Assembly: GCF_900100495.1 (NCBI RefSeq)
Contig: NZ_FNCT01000011.1
Span: 62,001-126,000 of the forward strand
Direction of reading: 5' to 3'
Source of the DNA: Pseudomonas benzenivorans
GTDB taxonomy: Bacteria > Pseudomonadota > Gammaproteobacteria > Pseudomonadales > Pseudomonadaceae
Length of the DNA: 64,000 nucleotides
Made by a program: the position numbers and the translations under genes. Shown here one piece after another: positions 1-8,560 of this stretch (positions within the stretch are counted from its first letter, which is position 1; each line of letters starts with the position of its first letter). The notes beneath the pieces were generated by a model that saw only the letters and a list, made by a program, of their open reading frames with translations, had not been told where the DNA came from and made no database searches.

Positions 1-677
1 AACAGCGGCTTGACCGCCGCCACCTCGCGCAGGCCGTACAGGCGCAACAGCTCGCCCTGCTCGCCGCGCAGCACCCAGCGTTCCAGCTCGGCGCGGCGCT
101 GGATCACCTCGCGCAGCGGCAGCGCCGCGCCCAGGCTCACGCTGGTCTCCGGCAGCAGGTCGAGTGGCTCGCTCAGGGCCGGGTCGCCCTGCAGCGGCGG
201 CGAGACGAACAACCCCTTCTCGCCCTGGTCGACGCGCAGGCGCAGGGCGCCGGCAGCGTCCTGGTGCAGGCTGAAGGCGAAGCGTTCGCCGGCCAGGTAG
301 GTCTGGTTCAGGTGATAGCGCTGCACCTGCTCGAAGCTCAGCAGGTTGCTGCCGCTGTAGTTGGTGAAGCCGATGCCCACGGTGTACAGCAGCGGAAAGA
401 TCACGAACACCAGCATCCCCGCCAGCGCCGGGTAGATGTAGCGATGGGCGTAGGTTTTCTTGCTGATGAAGATGAAGCTGGCGAGGCCGGTCACCACCAG
501 CCCGAGCAAGGCGAAGGCGATCTGCTGCTGGGCGTAGAGCGCCACCACCAGGTACAGGGCCAGGGCGTTGAACAGGCCCCAGACGGCCCAGTGCAGGGTC
601 TTGCGCAGCACCGGCAGGGAGAAATACTTGGGCATGGCAGGGCTGGCCAGTTCGGCTGGAGCATTCATGGCGGTCAT
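1..677 (-). CDS. malF: MalF, maltose/maltodextrin ABC transporter permease (partial, C-terminus outside window)
   Basis: Inner-membrane permease subunit of a maltose importer. About 225 N-terminal residues are visible. The start at 677 (second Met at 668) gives a short cytoplasmic leader, then hydrophobic segments at about residues 28-48, 52-72 and 80-103. A long polar periplasmic stretch then begins with TNYSGSNLLSFEQV, which is the large P2 loop typical of the enterobacterial-type MalF and absent from most sugar permeases. It lies 57 bp downstream of malE on the same strand, so malE-malF (and presumably malG beyond the edge) form an operon. The ATPase gene is not visible. Family assignment is firm; the C-terminal EAA loop cannot be checked. 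Confidence 0.9.
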   Translation of the reverse strand, partial: MTAMNAPAELASPAMPKYFSLPVLRKTLHWAVWGLFNALALYLVVALYAQQQIAFALLGLVVTGLASFIFISKKTYAHRYIYPALAGMLVFVIFPLLYTVGIGFTNYSGSNLLSFEQVQRYHLNQTYLAGERFAFSLHQDAAGALRLRVDQGEKGLFVSPPLQGDPALSEPLDLLPETSVSLGAALPLREVIQRRAELERWVLRGEQGELLRLYGLREVAAVKPL

Positions 678-696
678 CTAGTTATAGCCTCGCGGC

Positions 697-729
697 GCGC
701 CGCCGGTGGCGATCAGCCAACGGCGGCGC
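697..729. repeat. Strong imperfect hairpin between malE and malF
   Basis: GCGCCGCCG (697-705) pairs perfectly with CGGCGGCGC (721-729), and TGGC/GCCA pairs inside it around a GATCA loop, leaving one mismatch. There is no T-run, so this looks like an mRNA-stabilising or attenuating stem rather than a full terminator. It lies where E. coli carries REP hairpins that keep malE mRNA in excess over malF. Confidence 0.6.
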
Positions 730-734
730 AGTCG

Positions 735-1922
<1,188 letters not shown>

Positions 1923-2023
1923 GGAGAATTATCCTCGTGGCTTCTTATTGTTGATCCACAACCGCTGCCTGCCAATCGATGGTTGCGCAGCCCCTGCATC
2001 CTCGACCAGAACCACAAGCGCCA

Positions 2024-2069
2024 CATCCTCCCCGGCTCGCCGGACTGGGGCGTAGAGGCGGGGCGTAGG
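2024..2069. promoter_or_regulatory. Putative MalT-type boxes in the malE/malS divergent promoter region
   Basis: On the minus strand, pointing to malE, the decamer GGGGAGGATG spans 2033-2024. On the plus strand, pointing to malS, GGGGCGTAGA (2047-2056) and GGGGCGTAGG (2060-2069) form a direct repeat with a 3-bp gap. E. coli MalT boxes follow GGGGA(T/G)GAGG and often occur as close direct repeats. Both decamer types recur in the amyP/lamB intergenic region. The match is by eye, and no MalT gene is in the window. Confidence 0.5.
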
Positions 2070-2170
2070 ACACGAAAATAGCCGCACGCCCCTGCCCCCT
2101 CTGCGCCTGTTGGCGGCGCGGCCGCCTCGCTCTAATGGGCGCTCGATCTCGACTGTTCAGGGAGCAACCG

Positions 2171-4237
2171 ATGCGCCGCCCTTCGTCAGCACGACTCCGC
2201 CTGGCCAGCCTGGCCCTGGCCCTGCTCGCTCAGGCCGCCGGCGCCGAGCCCCGGCTGCAGGCCTGGCTGGACCAGCAACCACTGGCCTTGCCCTGGAGCA
2301 GCGAGGCCCCGCAGCGCTACAGCGTCGAGCTGGAACTGCAGCCCGGCCTGCTGCGCCTGCAGGCGCCCGCCGCTGTCGGCACGGCCAAGCCGCTGGCGCT
2401 CTATCGGCGCCAGGACTGGCAGGCCGACAGCCTGCTGAGCCTGGCCGTGACCCAGCCCGGGCGCTACCGCCTGCTGTTCCAGGACGACCCGCAGCCGCAC
2501 CTGCGCCTGCTGCCGGTCAAGCAACTCGCCGCCCACCGCAGTTGCCGGCGCTGGCAGGGCCAGGCCCTGGAGGTCGACGTCAGCCAGGTGTTCGCCGAAG
2601 GCCAGGCCCTGCGCGATGCCTACAGCGGCCAGTCGGCGACGGTCGAGAATGGCCGCGTGCGGCTGACCCCGGCGGCGGACAGCGACGGCCTGCTGCTGCT
2701 CGAAGCGACCGAGGCGAACAACCCGCCGGCCCACGACTGGCGCAACGCCACGGTCTACTTCGCCCTCACCGACCGCTTCGCCAACGGCGACCCGGGCAAC
2801 GACCACAGCTATGGCCGTATGGCCGACGGCGAACAGGAGATCGGCACCTTCCACGGCGGCGACCTCAAGGGCTTGACCGGCAAGCTCGACTACCTGCAGC
2901 AGCTGGGTGTCAGCGCGCTGTGGATCAGCGCGCCGGTTGAACAGATCCACGGCTGGGTCGGCGGTGGCGATAAGGGCGACTTTCGCCACTACGGCTACCA
3001 CGGCTACTACGCCCTGGACTTCACCCAGCTGGACGCCAATATGGGCCGCGAGGAGGAGCTGCGCGAGCTGATCGCCCAGGCCCACGCCCGCGGCATCCGC
3101 GTACTGTTCGACGTGGTACTCAACCATCCCGGCTATTCGACCCTGGCCGACATGCAGGGCCTCGGCTTCGGCGCCCTGCGCGACGGCATGGCCCAGTACC
3201 TGCCGGCAGACTGGAGCGCCTGGCGGCCAGAGAGCTACGAGAACCTGCACGCCTACCATAACCTGCTCGACTACCAGCACCCGGCCTGGGCCAACTGGTG
3301 GGGCAAGGACTGGGTGCGCGCCGGCATCGCCGACTACGACGGCCCGCCGAGCGTGCTGGTCGACCCGCTGAAGGGCTCGCTGGCCTTCCTCCCCGACTTC
3401 AGGACCGACAGCCAGCAGGCGGTTGCCCTGCCGGCCTTCCTCAAGCACAAGCAGCCGACCCGCGCGGTCGAGCGTCCCGGCTACCGGGTACGCGACTACC
3501 TGGTGGAGTGGCTGAGCTTCTGGGTCCGCGAGTTCGGCGTCGACGGTTTCCGCGCCGATACCGTCAAGCATGTCGAACTCGACAGCTGGGCCGCCTTGCG
3601 CCAGGCCGCCGACCAGGCGCGTGACGCGTGGTCGCAGGCCCACCCGGACGATCCGCTGAGCGGCACGCCGTTCTGGATGGTCGGCGAGGTGTTCGGCCAC
3701 GGCCCGCAGACCAGCGTTTACCACGCCAACGGCTTCGACGCGCTGATCAACTTCGCCTTCCAGGGCGAGCTCGCCGGCAAGGCCAGCGACTGCCTGAGCC
3801 AGGCGGAAGACGGCTACCGCGAGTACGCCGGGCTGCTGGCCAGATCCCCGGGACACAACTTCATGAGCTACGCCTCGTCCCACGACACCTCGCTGTTCTT
3901 CGCCGAGCAGGGCCAGCAACTGGCGCGCCAGCGCAGCCTGGCCGGCGCCCTGCTGCTCAGCCCCGGTGCGGTGCAGATCTACTACGGCGACGAAAGCGCG
4001 CGGGCGCCCGGGCCGAGCGGCTCCGACCCGCAGCAGGGCACCCGCTCGCCGATGAACTGGGCGGCGCACAAACAGCCGGAAATCGCCGCCCTGCTCGAAC
4101 ATTGGCGCCGTCTCGGCCTGTTCCGCGCACGCCACCCAGCGATCGGCGCCGGTAGCCACGAACGGCTGTCCACCCGGCCCTATGCCTTCGCCCGCACCCT
4201 CGGCGAAGACAAGGTAGTGATAGTCCAGGGGCCGTGA
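2171..4237 (+). CDS. malS: MalS-like periplasmic alpha-amylase (GH13)
   Basis: Endo-acting glycoside hydrolase family 13 enzyme that cuts alpha-1,4 linkages of maltodextrins, probably in the periplasm. The Met at 2171 is chosen because GGAGCAACC precedes it and it opens a signal peptide (about residues 1-25, ending AAGAEP). The GH13 regions are visible: region I DVVLNH (314-319), region II GFRADTVKH with nucleophile D463, region III GEVFGHG with acid/base E506, and region IV SSHDTS with D572. At 688 residues it is close to E. coli MalS (676), and its end, LGEDKVVIVQGP, fits the MalS C-terminus. It diverges from malE across a region with MalT-like boxes. The function is well supported; cell location is inferred from the signal peptide. 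Confidence 0.88.
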   Translation: MRRPSSARLRLASLALALLAQAAGAEPRLQAWLDQQPLALPWSSEAPQRYSVELELQPGLLRLQAPAAVGTAKPLALYRRQDWQADSLLSLAVTQPGRYRLLFQDDPQPHLRLLPVKQLAAHRSCRRWQGQALEVDVSQVFAEGQALRDAYSGQSATVENGRVRLTPAADSDGLLLLEATEANNPPAHDWRNATVYFALTDRFANGDPGNDHSYGRMADGEQEIGTFHGGDLKGLTGKLDYLQQLGVSALWISAPVEQIHGWVGGGDKGDFRHYGYHGYYALDFTQLDANMGREEELRELIAQAHARGIRVLFDVVLNHPGYSTLADMQGLGFGALRDGMAQYLPADWSAWRPESYENLHAYHNLLDYQHPAWANWWGKDWVRAGIADYDGPPSVLVDPLKGSLAFLPDFRTDSQQAVALPAFLKHKQPTRAVERPGYRVRDYLVEWLSFWVREFGVDGFRADTVKHVELDSWAALRQAADQARDAWSQAHPDDPLSGTPFWMVGEVFGHGPQTSVYHANGFDALINFAFQGELAGKASDCLSQAEDGYREYAGLLARSPGHNFMSYASSHDTSLFFAEQGQQLARQRSLAGALLLSPGAVQIYYGDESARAPGPSGSDPQQGTRSPMNWAAHKQPEIAALLEHWRRLGLFRARHPAIGAGSHERLSTRPYAFARTLGEDKVVIVQGP

Positions 4238-4244
4238 GCATCCC

Positions 4245-4316
4245 GGTGCGCGCGGCCTAGGCGGCCCCGCGCACCCTACGACAACGCAAACCCCGTAGGG
4301 TGCGCCGCGCGCACCA
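4245..4316. repeat. REPIN 1 (inverted GTAGGGTGCGC pair, one long arm)
   Basis: Left arm 4245-4280 is the long form, with GGCCTAGGCGGCCCC inserted between the GGTGCGCG and GCGCACCCTAC halves. Right arm 4294-4316 is the short form, starting CGTAGGGTGCGC. It lies between malS and the kinase-fold gene and belongs to the family flanking the RAYT at 5622-6155. Confidence 0.8.
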
Positions 4317-4335
4317 CTTTCTATTCGGTATCCCC

Positions 4336-5412
4336 ATGACCCCAGAACAACAGCGTCACCAGGCCCAACTGGCCTTCGCCGCCAGCGGCGCCGAACTCGA
4401 AGTCGGCAGCCCCGCCGACTGCCCACTGCCCGTCGAACTGCTGCTGGCCACCGCGGCCGCCAGCCCCTGGGTCACCCAGCACTTCGCCGGCGGCCTGACC
4501 GCCGAGGTCTACCGCATCGAGGCCGGCGGCCGCCAGTGGACGCTGAAACGCGCCCGCATGCCCTGCAAGGTGCAGAACGTCGACGGCCAGACCTCCTTCC
4601 TCAACGAGGTCCAGCGGCGCGCCGAGATCCAGCGCCTGAAGGCCCGACCGGGCGGTGCCGAGCGCTTCGCCGCGCTGGTCGACACCCAGTACGCCAGCTA
4701 CCGCCAGGGCCTGCTGCTGTCGCCCTGGATCGCCGGCGAGGCGGTGCAGGAGTGGGACGAGCGGCGCCTGCTGCAGCTGTTCGACTGCCTGCACGTGCTG
4801 CTGCTCGAAGGCCTGTTCGAGTGGGACCTGTGCGCCGGCAACATCCTCGACGACGGGCGTATCCGCCTGTTCGACTTCGGCTACATGTACCGCTTCGATC
4901 CGCTGCGCGCGTTCAACAGCAACGGCACCGCGATGCCGCAGTTCCATGGCGCCGAGCGCTTCGAGACGCGCCACTACTTCGCCCATCTGCTCAGGCTGGA
5001 GAAACAGTCCGAGGCGCGCGCCCTGGACGCCTTCGAGCTGGAGAAACGCATCGCCCTGCAGGCCTACCAGCGCCTGCAGCGGGAACTCCGCCAACGCGGC
5101 GCCAGCCCCGGCGTGCTGGCCTGGCTGGAGACGCTCATCCAGCGTTGGCAAGGCGCGCTGCGCGCCGGCCTGGACGGCCTGTACCTGGAGGAAGCCTGGC
5201 GCTCGCACTGGCTCGACCTGCACGACGACCTCGGCGGCCAGACCTGCACGCCGCTGACCCTGGCGCGCATCGACTGGCTGCAAGACTGCCTCGCCGCGCG
5301 GCACCCGGACCTGCAAAGCCTGGGACTGCTGGCGGGGCGTGGGCAGGAACACTGGCGGGCCCAGCTGCGCCAGGCCCACGGCGACGCCACGCGCTGGCAG
5401 GTCGGCGCGTGA
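4336..5412 (+). CDS. Kinase-fold protein (APH / LPS-kinase-like), function unknown
   Basis: A 358-residue protein with a eukaryotic-like kinase fold. A Lys in WTLKRAR (K71) fits the ATP-binding Lys. FEWDLCAGNILDDGR supplies the catalytic loop (D164, N169), and IRLFDFGYMYRF (D180) replaces the DFG motif. Such motifs occur in LPS core kinases, aminoglycoside phosphotransferases and sugar kinases such as maltokinase, and the substrate cannot be told from sequence. It has no signal peptide or membrane segment. It follows malS on the same strand, but a REPIN separates them. Met 4336 is preferred to the upstream Met at 4300 because that upstream start lies inside the repeat. Confidence 0.6.
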   Translation: MTPEQQRHQAQLAFAASGAELEVGSPADCPLPVELLLATAAASPWVTQHFAGGLTAEVYRIEAGGRQWTLKRARMPCKVQNVDGQTSFLNEVQRRAEIQRLKARPGGAERFAALVDTQYASYRQGLLLSPWIAGEAVQEWDERRLLQLFDCLHVLLLEGLFEWDLCAGNILDDGRIRLFDFGYMYRFDPLRAFNSNGTAMPQFHGAERFETRHYFAHLLRLEKQSEARALDAFELEKRIALQAYQRLQRELRQRGASPGVLAWLETLIQRWQGALRAGLDGLYLEEAWRSHWLDLHDDLGGQTCTPLTLARIDWLQDCLAARHPDLQSLGLLAGRGQEHWRAQLRQAHGDATRWQVGA

Positions 5413-5449
5413 ATCTGGTGCGCCCTGCTGGCGGATCGGCTCGCCCCCT

Positions 5450-5473
5450 GTGGGAGCGGCCTTGGCCGCGAAG
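5450..5473. repeat. Single REP unit (GGGAGCGGC..GCCGCGA type)
   Basis: TGTGGGAGCGGCCTTGGCCG with a following CGAAG is a short palindromic REP of the common pseudomonad type. It stands alone here in the gap between the kinase-fold gene and the RAYT. The rest of 5413-5621 holds REPIN 2 and no gene. Confidence 0.6.
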
Positions 5474-5527
5474 CTGTTGCGGTGCGCCGAAGAGGTGGCC
5501 TGATCTGGCATCGACCGTAAGCATCCC

Positions 5528-5609
5528 GGTGCGCAGGGCGCACCCTACGGGACCGCGCCAATCCCCACCGAGGCTGATGCTCCCTGCGTAGGGTGCGCTG
5601 TGCGCACCA
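5528..5609. repeat. REPIN 2, downstream flank of the RAYT
   Basis: Short-form arms at 5528-5549 (GGTGCGCAGGGCGCACCCTACG) and 5587-5609 (CGTAGGGTGCGCTG plus GCGCACCA) are inverted to each other. The pair lies 12 bp past the RAYT stop, as expected for a transposase flanked by its own REP sequences. Confidence 0.85.
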
Positions 5610-5621
5610 TGGACGCCCCCC

Positions 5622-6155
5622 TCATTCGCCGAACGCGCCCTGCGCCTCCCCGGCGCCACCCCAATCCGCAGGATAGACACCTTCGCGCACCAGACGGTGG
5701 TAGCTCGACCAGGGCCAGTCGCCCACCCGCTCGACCAGCCCATGGCGCACCGGATTCCAGTGCAGATAATCCAGGTGCCGGCGGTAATCCTGGTCATCGC
5801 GGATGCGGTGTTCCCAGAAGCGCCGTTGCCATAGCCCGGACTCGCGGCGCAGGCTTCGGCTCAGGCTGATCACCCCCGGCGCGCGGGGCAGCGCCTGGCT
5901 GGTGAGGCGCTTGATCAGCGACCAGCGCAGGCCGAAGTCGGCATCGCCAGCGGGCAGCCGCCACAGGCAATGCAGGTGATCGGGCAATAACACCCAGCCA
6001 GCAATAGTGAAGGGATAACGCTGGCGTGCCTGAACGATGGCCAGGTGCAGGGCTTCGCGCAGCCTCGGCTGGGTCAGCACGGGCTGGCGCTGCTCGGTCA
6101 CCAGGGTGAAGAAATAGCAGGCGCCCGTCTCCCGGGCACGGCGGTAGTCGGACAT
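5622..6155 (-). CDS. RAYT, REP-associated tyrosine transposase (Y1/HUH)
   Basis: Single-copy-type transposase of the IS200-like Y1 family that acts on REP/REPIN sequences. The HUH metal-binding motif is H60-L-H62 within WVLLPDHLHCLW. The candidate catalytic tyrosine is Y130 in LDYLHWNPVRHGLV. FWEHRIRDDQDY and the late WPWSSYHR are RAYT signatures. Length is 177 residues from the Met at 6155, chosen because AGGAGACAGGG precedes it; an upstream Met (6206) lacks this. It is flanked by REPIN 2 on the 3' side and REPINs 3 and 4 on the 5' side, all of one family that recurs through the window. No frameshift or missing catalytic residue is seen, so it may be active. Confidence 0.9.
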   Translation of the reverse strand: MSDYRRARETGACYFFTLVTEQRQPVLTQPRLREALHLAIVQARQRYPFTIAGWVLLPDHLHCLWRLPAGDADFGLRWSLIKRLTSQALPRAPGVISLSRSLRRESGLWQRRFWEHRIRDDQDYRRHLDYLHWNPVRHGLVERVGDWPWSSYHRLVREGVYPADWGGAGEAQGAFGE

Positions 6156-6197
6156 TCCCTGTCTCCTGACGCTGATTGCCTGTACAGGATAGATGCT

Positions 6198-6274
6198 GGT
6201 GCGCACGGCCTAGGCGGCCCCGCGCACCCTACGGTATCCGGCGCGACCAGTATGTAGGGTGCGCCGTGCGCACC
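6198..6274. repeat. REPIN 3, upstream flank of the RAYT
   Basis: Long-form arm 6198-6233 with the GGCCTAGGCGGCCCC insert, then short arm 6254-6274 (GTAGGGTGCGCCG plus TGCGCACC). It ends the RAYT locus on its 5' side. Confidence 0.85.
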
Positions 6275-6369
6275 GGGGCCGCAGCGGTTATCTCGACAGC
6301 CACGTCCAACGGCAACAACTCGAGCGGGCGCGGGAACAGGCGCTGGCCTGGCAGGTTGGCGGTTAAATC

Positions 6370-6453
6370 GGTGCGCGCAGCGCACCCTACGGAACCTTGC
6401 CACCCACCGGCGTCACACCGCGCACCATGCCGTAGGGTGCGCCATGCGCACCA
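6370..6453. repeat. REPIN 4
   Basis: Two short arms, 6370-6391 (GGTGCGCGCAGCGCACCCTACG) and 6431-6453 (CGTAGGGTGCGCC plus TGCGCACCA). Together with REPIN 3 it fills most of the 310-bp gap 6156-6465, which has no gene. Confidence 0.85.
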
Positions 6454-6465
6454 GTCGCGCACCGC

Positions 6466-8505
6466 TCAGGTCAGGTAACGACCGCACAGCGCCTGATGTT
6501 CGGCGACCATGGCGGCCTGGCGCATGCTGGTTTCGGTGATGCCGACGAGGCGCTGCGTGTTGCGCTCGGCCACCCCGTGGATCTCCTGCACGCTACGCGC
6601 GACCTCCTCGGCGGCCAGGCGCTGCTGGGCGGTGGCCTGGCTGATCTGCCGCGACATGCTGGCGATGGGTCCGACCTGCTCGCGGATCTGCTGCATCACG
6701 CCATCGGCCTGGCCCACCTGGGAGAGGTTGGCCTGCATGCGCTGCCGGCTCAGCTCCACCGCCTGCACCGCCGCCTGGATGCCCTGGCTCAGGCGCTCGA
6801 TGCGCAACTGGATCTCGCCGGTCGAGCTGGCCGTGCGCAGGGCCAGGTTGCGCACCTCATCGGCGACCACGGCGAAGCCACGGCCCTGCGCGCCGGCACG
6901 GGCGGCCTCGATCGCAGCATTCAACGCGAGCAGGTTGGTCTGTTCGGCGATGCCGCGGATCACCGCGAGGATCTGCCCGATCTGCTCGCCGAATGCCTCG
7001 ACCAGGGCGATCTCGCGCACGCTGCCCTGCAGCTGCTGCGCCAGTTCCTGGGTGCTGCGGATGGTGCCGGCCATGATCTCGCCGCCGGCACTGACGCAGG
7101 CCTCGACGCTGTCGACTCGCTGGGCGGTCTGCTCGGCATGCCGGGCGACCTCGGCGAAACTCGATTCCATCTGACCCATGCTGGTCGCCAGCACGCCGAT
7201 GCTCGAGCGCTGCTGGTCGAGCCCCTGGCGCGCCTCGGCGCAGGAGCCGACATTACCGCGGGCGAGCGCGTCCTGCTCGTCGGCGGCACGGCCCAGCTGC
7301 GCCAGGGCATCGCGCAGGTTGCCGGCGACCCGGTTGAGGTCCGCGGCGACGCGGCCGAACTCGTCCCGGCGGCGGTACTCGCACTGCCCGCGCAGGTCGC
7401 CCTCGGCCAGCCGGGTCAGCGCGCCGGACACCGCACCCAGGGCCTGGCGCATGGTGCGGCTGAGCCAGAGGCCCATGCTTGCGGCGATGCCGAGCGACAG
7501 TGCGGCGAGCCACAGCAGGCGGTCGAAACCGCGGCGATAGGTCGCCCGGGCCTGGCCGAGCTGGGCCTGGCCGTCCCGCTCGGCCGCCGCGATCAGCAGG
7601 CCGAGCTGTTCGCGCAGCTGCTCCTGCAGCCCCTGCAACAGGCGCCGGCGCTCGCGATTGCCCTGCTTGTCGGCCAGCCAGGCGGCGTACTGGGCCAGGG
7701 TGCCCTGGCCGTCGAGGAGGATGTTACGCTCGATCTCGGCGAATTCGCCCAGGTAGGTGTGGGCGTAGTCGGTGCGGCTGTCCTGGTGCGGCTCGAGGTC
7801 GGCGAGCACCTTGCCGAGCTTGTCGCGCAAGTTCGGCAGGCGCTCCCTGACCTTGGCCTCGGCCTGCTGCAGGCGCTGCGGCGACGCCGTGCCGAGCGCA
7901 TCGAAGAGCAGCGCCTCGACCTGCTCCAGGGGAAGGATGAACTGCTTGACCGAGTAGGCCACGTAGTCGTCCTTGGTGGCGAACTGCACCCTGAGCAGGT
8001 CCTGCTTGAAGCGCGACAACTGCAGCTGCAGGTCGCGCAGCGCCACCGCGGTCTTGTCGACCCGTTCGAGCACCGCGCGCTGCGCCTGCAGCAGCGCCCG
8101 GCTCTGGGCATCCAGTTGCGGCAGCAGTTGCACCAGCTGCGCCAGCGCAGCTTCGTCGGTTGCCGAATCCTGGCCGCGCAAGCCGTCGAGCAACGCGGCG
8201 GCCTGCTCGGCGCGGCGCCGGTGCTCGGCGGCGAACGTTTCGAGATCCGCGGCGCGCTCCGCGGCCAGGGCATCGGCAAGGTTCTGGGTCAGGCCCTGCA
8301 GGGCGCTGAAGAAGTTCTGGCCGGCCTGCAGCCGCGCGGCGGTCTGCGAGAGGCGCTCGGTGTTGCCTTGCAGGTCGGCGATGGCGCCCAGGCTGCCGCC
8401 GCCCAGCAGCACCAGCAACAGGGCCAGCGCCGCGATCAGCAGGTAGAGCCGGGGCAGGAAGCCGAATTCGAGCGCGGCGAATCTGGTCACAATGAAGGAC
8501 AGCAT
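6466..8505 (-). CDS. Methyl-accepting chemotaxis protein
   Basis: Transmembrane chemoreceptor of 679 residues that would signal to CheA/CheW. A membrane segment lies at about residues 20-40. A long helical, Q/L-rich periplasmic sensor of about 290 residues follows, then a second membrane segment (about 325-350) and a HAMP linker. The cytoplasmic coiled coil has the highly conserved hairpin EQTNLLALNAAIEAARAG at about 520-540, followed by GRGFAVVADEVRNLA. No C-terminal NWETF-like pentapeptide is present (it ends CGRYLT). GGAGAG precedes the start. The ligand is unknown; a place between two amylase loci makes a sugar or starch product plausible, but that is only context. Confidence 0.92.
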   Translation of the reverse strand: MLSFIVTRFAALEFGFLPRLYLLIAALALLLVLLGGGSLGAIADLQGNTERLSQTAARLQAGQNFFSALQGLTQNLADALAAERAADLETFAAEHRRRAEQAAALLDGLRGQDSATDEAALAQLVQLLPQLDAQSRALLQAQRAVLERVDKTAVALRDLQLQLSRFKQDLLRVQFATKDDYVAYSVKQFILPLEQVEALLFDALGTASPQRLQQAEAKVRERLPNLRDKLGKVLADLEPHQDSRTDYAHTYLGEFAEIERNILLDGQGTLAQYAAWLADKQGNRERRRLLQGLQEQLREQLGLLIAAAERDGQAQLGQARATYRRGFDRLLWLAALSLGIAASMGLWLSRTMRQALGAVSGALTRLAEGDLRGQCEYRRRDEFGRVAADLNRVAGNLRDALAQLGRAADEQDALARGNVGSCAEARQGLDQQRSSIGVLATSMGQMESSFAEVARHAEQTAQRVDSVEACVSAGGEIMAGTIRSTQELAQQLQGSVREIALVEAFGEQIGQILAVIRGIAEQTNLLALNAAIEAARAGAQGRGFAVVADEVRNLALRTASSTGEIQLRIERLSQGIQAAVQAVELSRQRMQANLSQVGQADGVMQQIREQVGPIASMSRQISQATAQQRLAAEEVARSVQEIHGVAERNTQRLVGITETSMRQAAMVAEHQALCGRYLT

Positions 8506-8560
8506 CGATCTCTCCGGTCGATGAGGGCCGGGCAGGCGGATCGCCGCCTGCCCGGCGGGT

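Noticed and set aside
2186..4426. 746-codon minus-strand frame opposite the MalS-like amylase
   Set aside because: Shadow frame; the plus strand has all four GH13 regions and a signal peptide.
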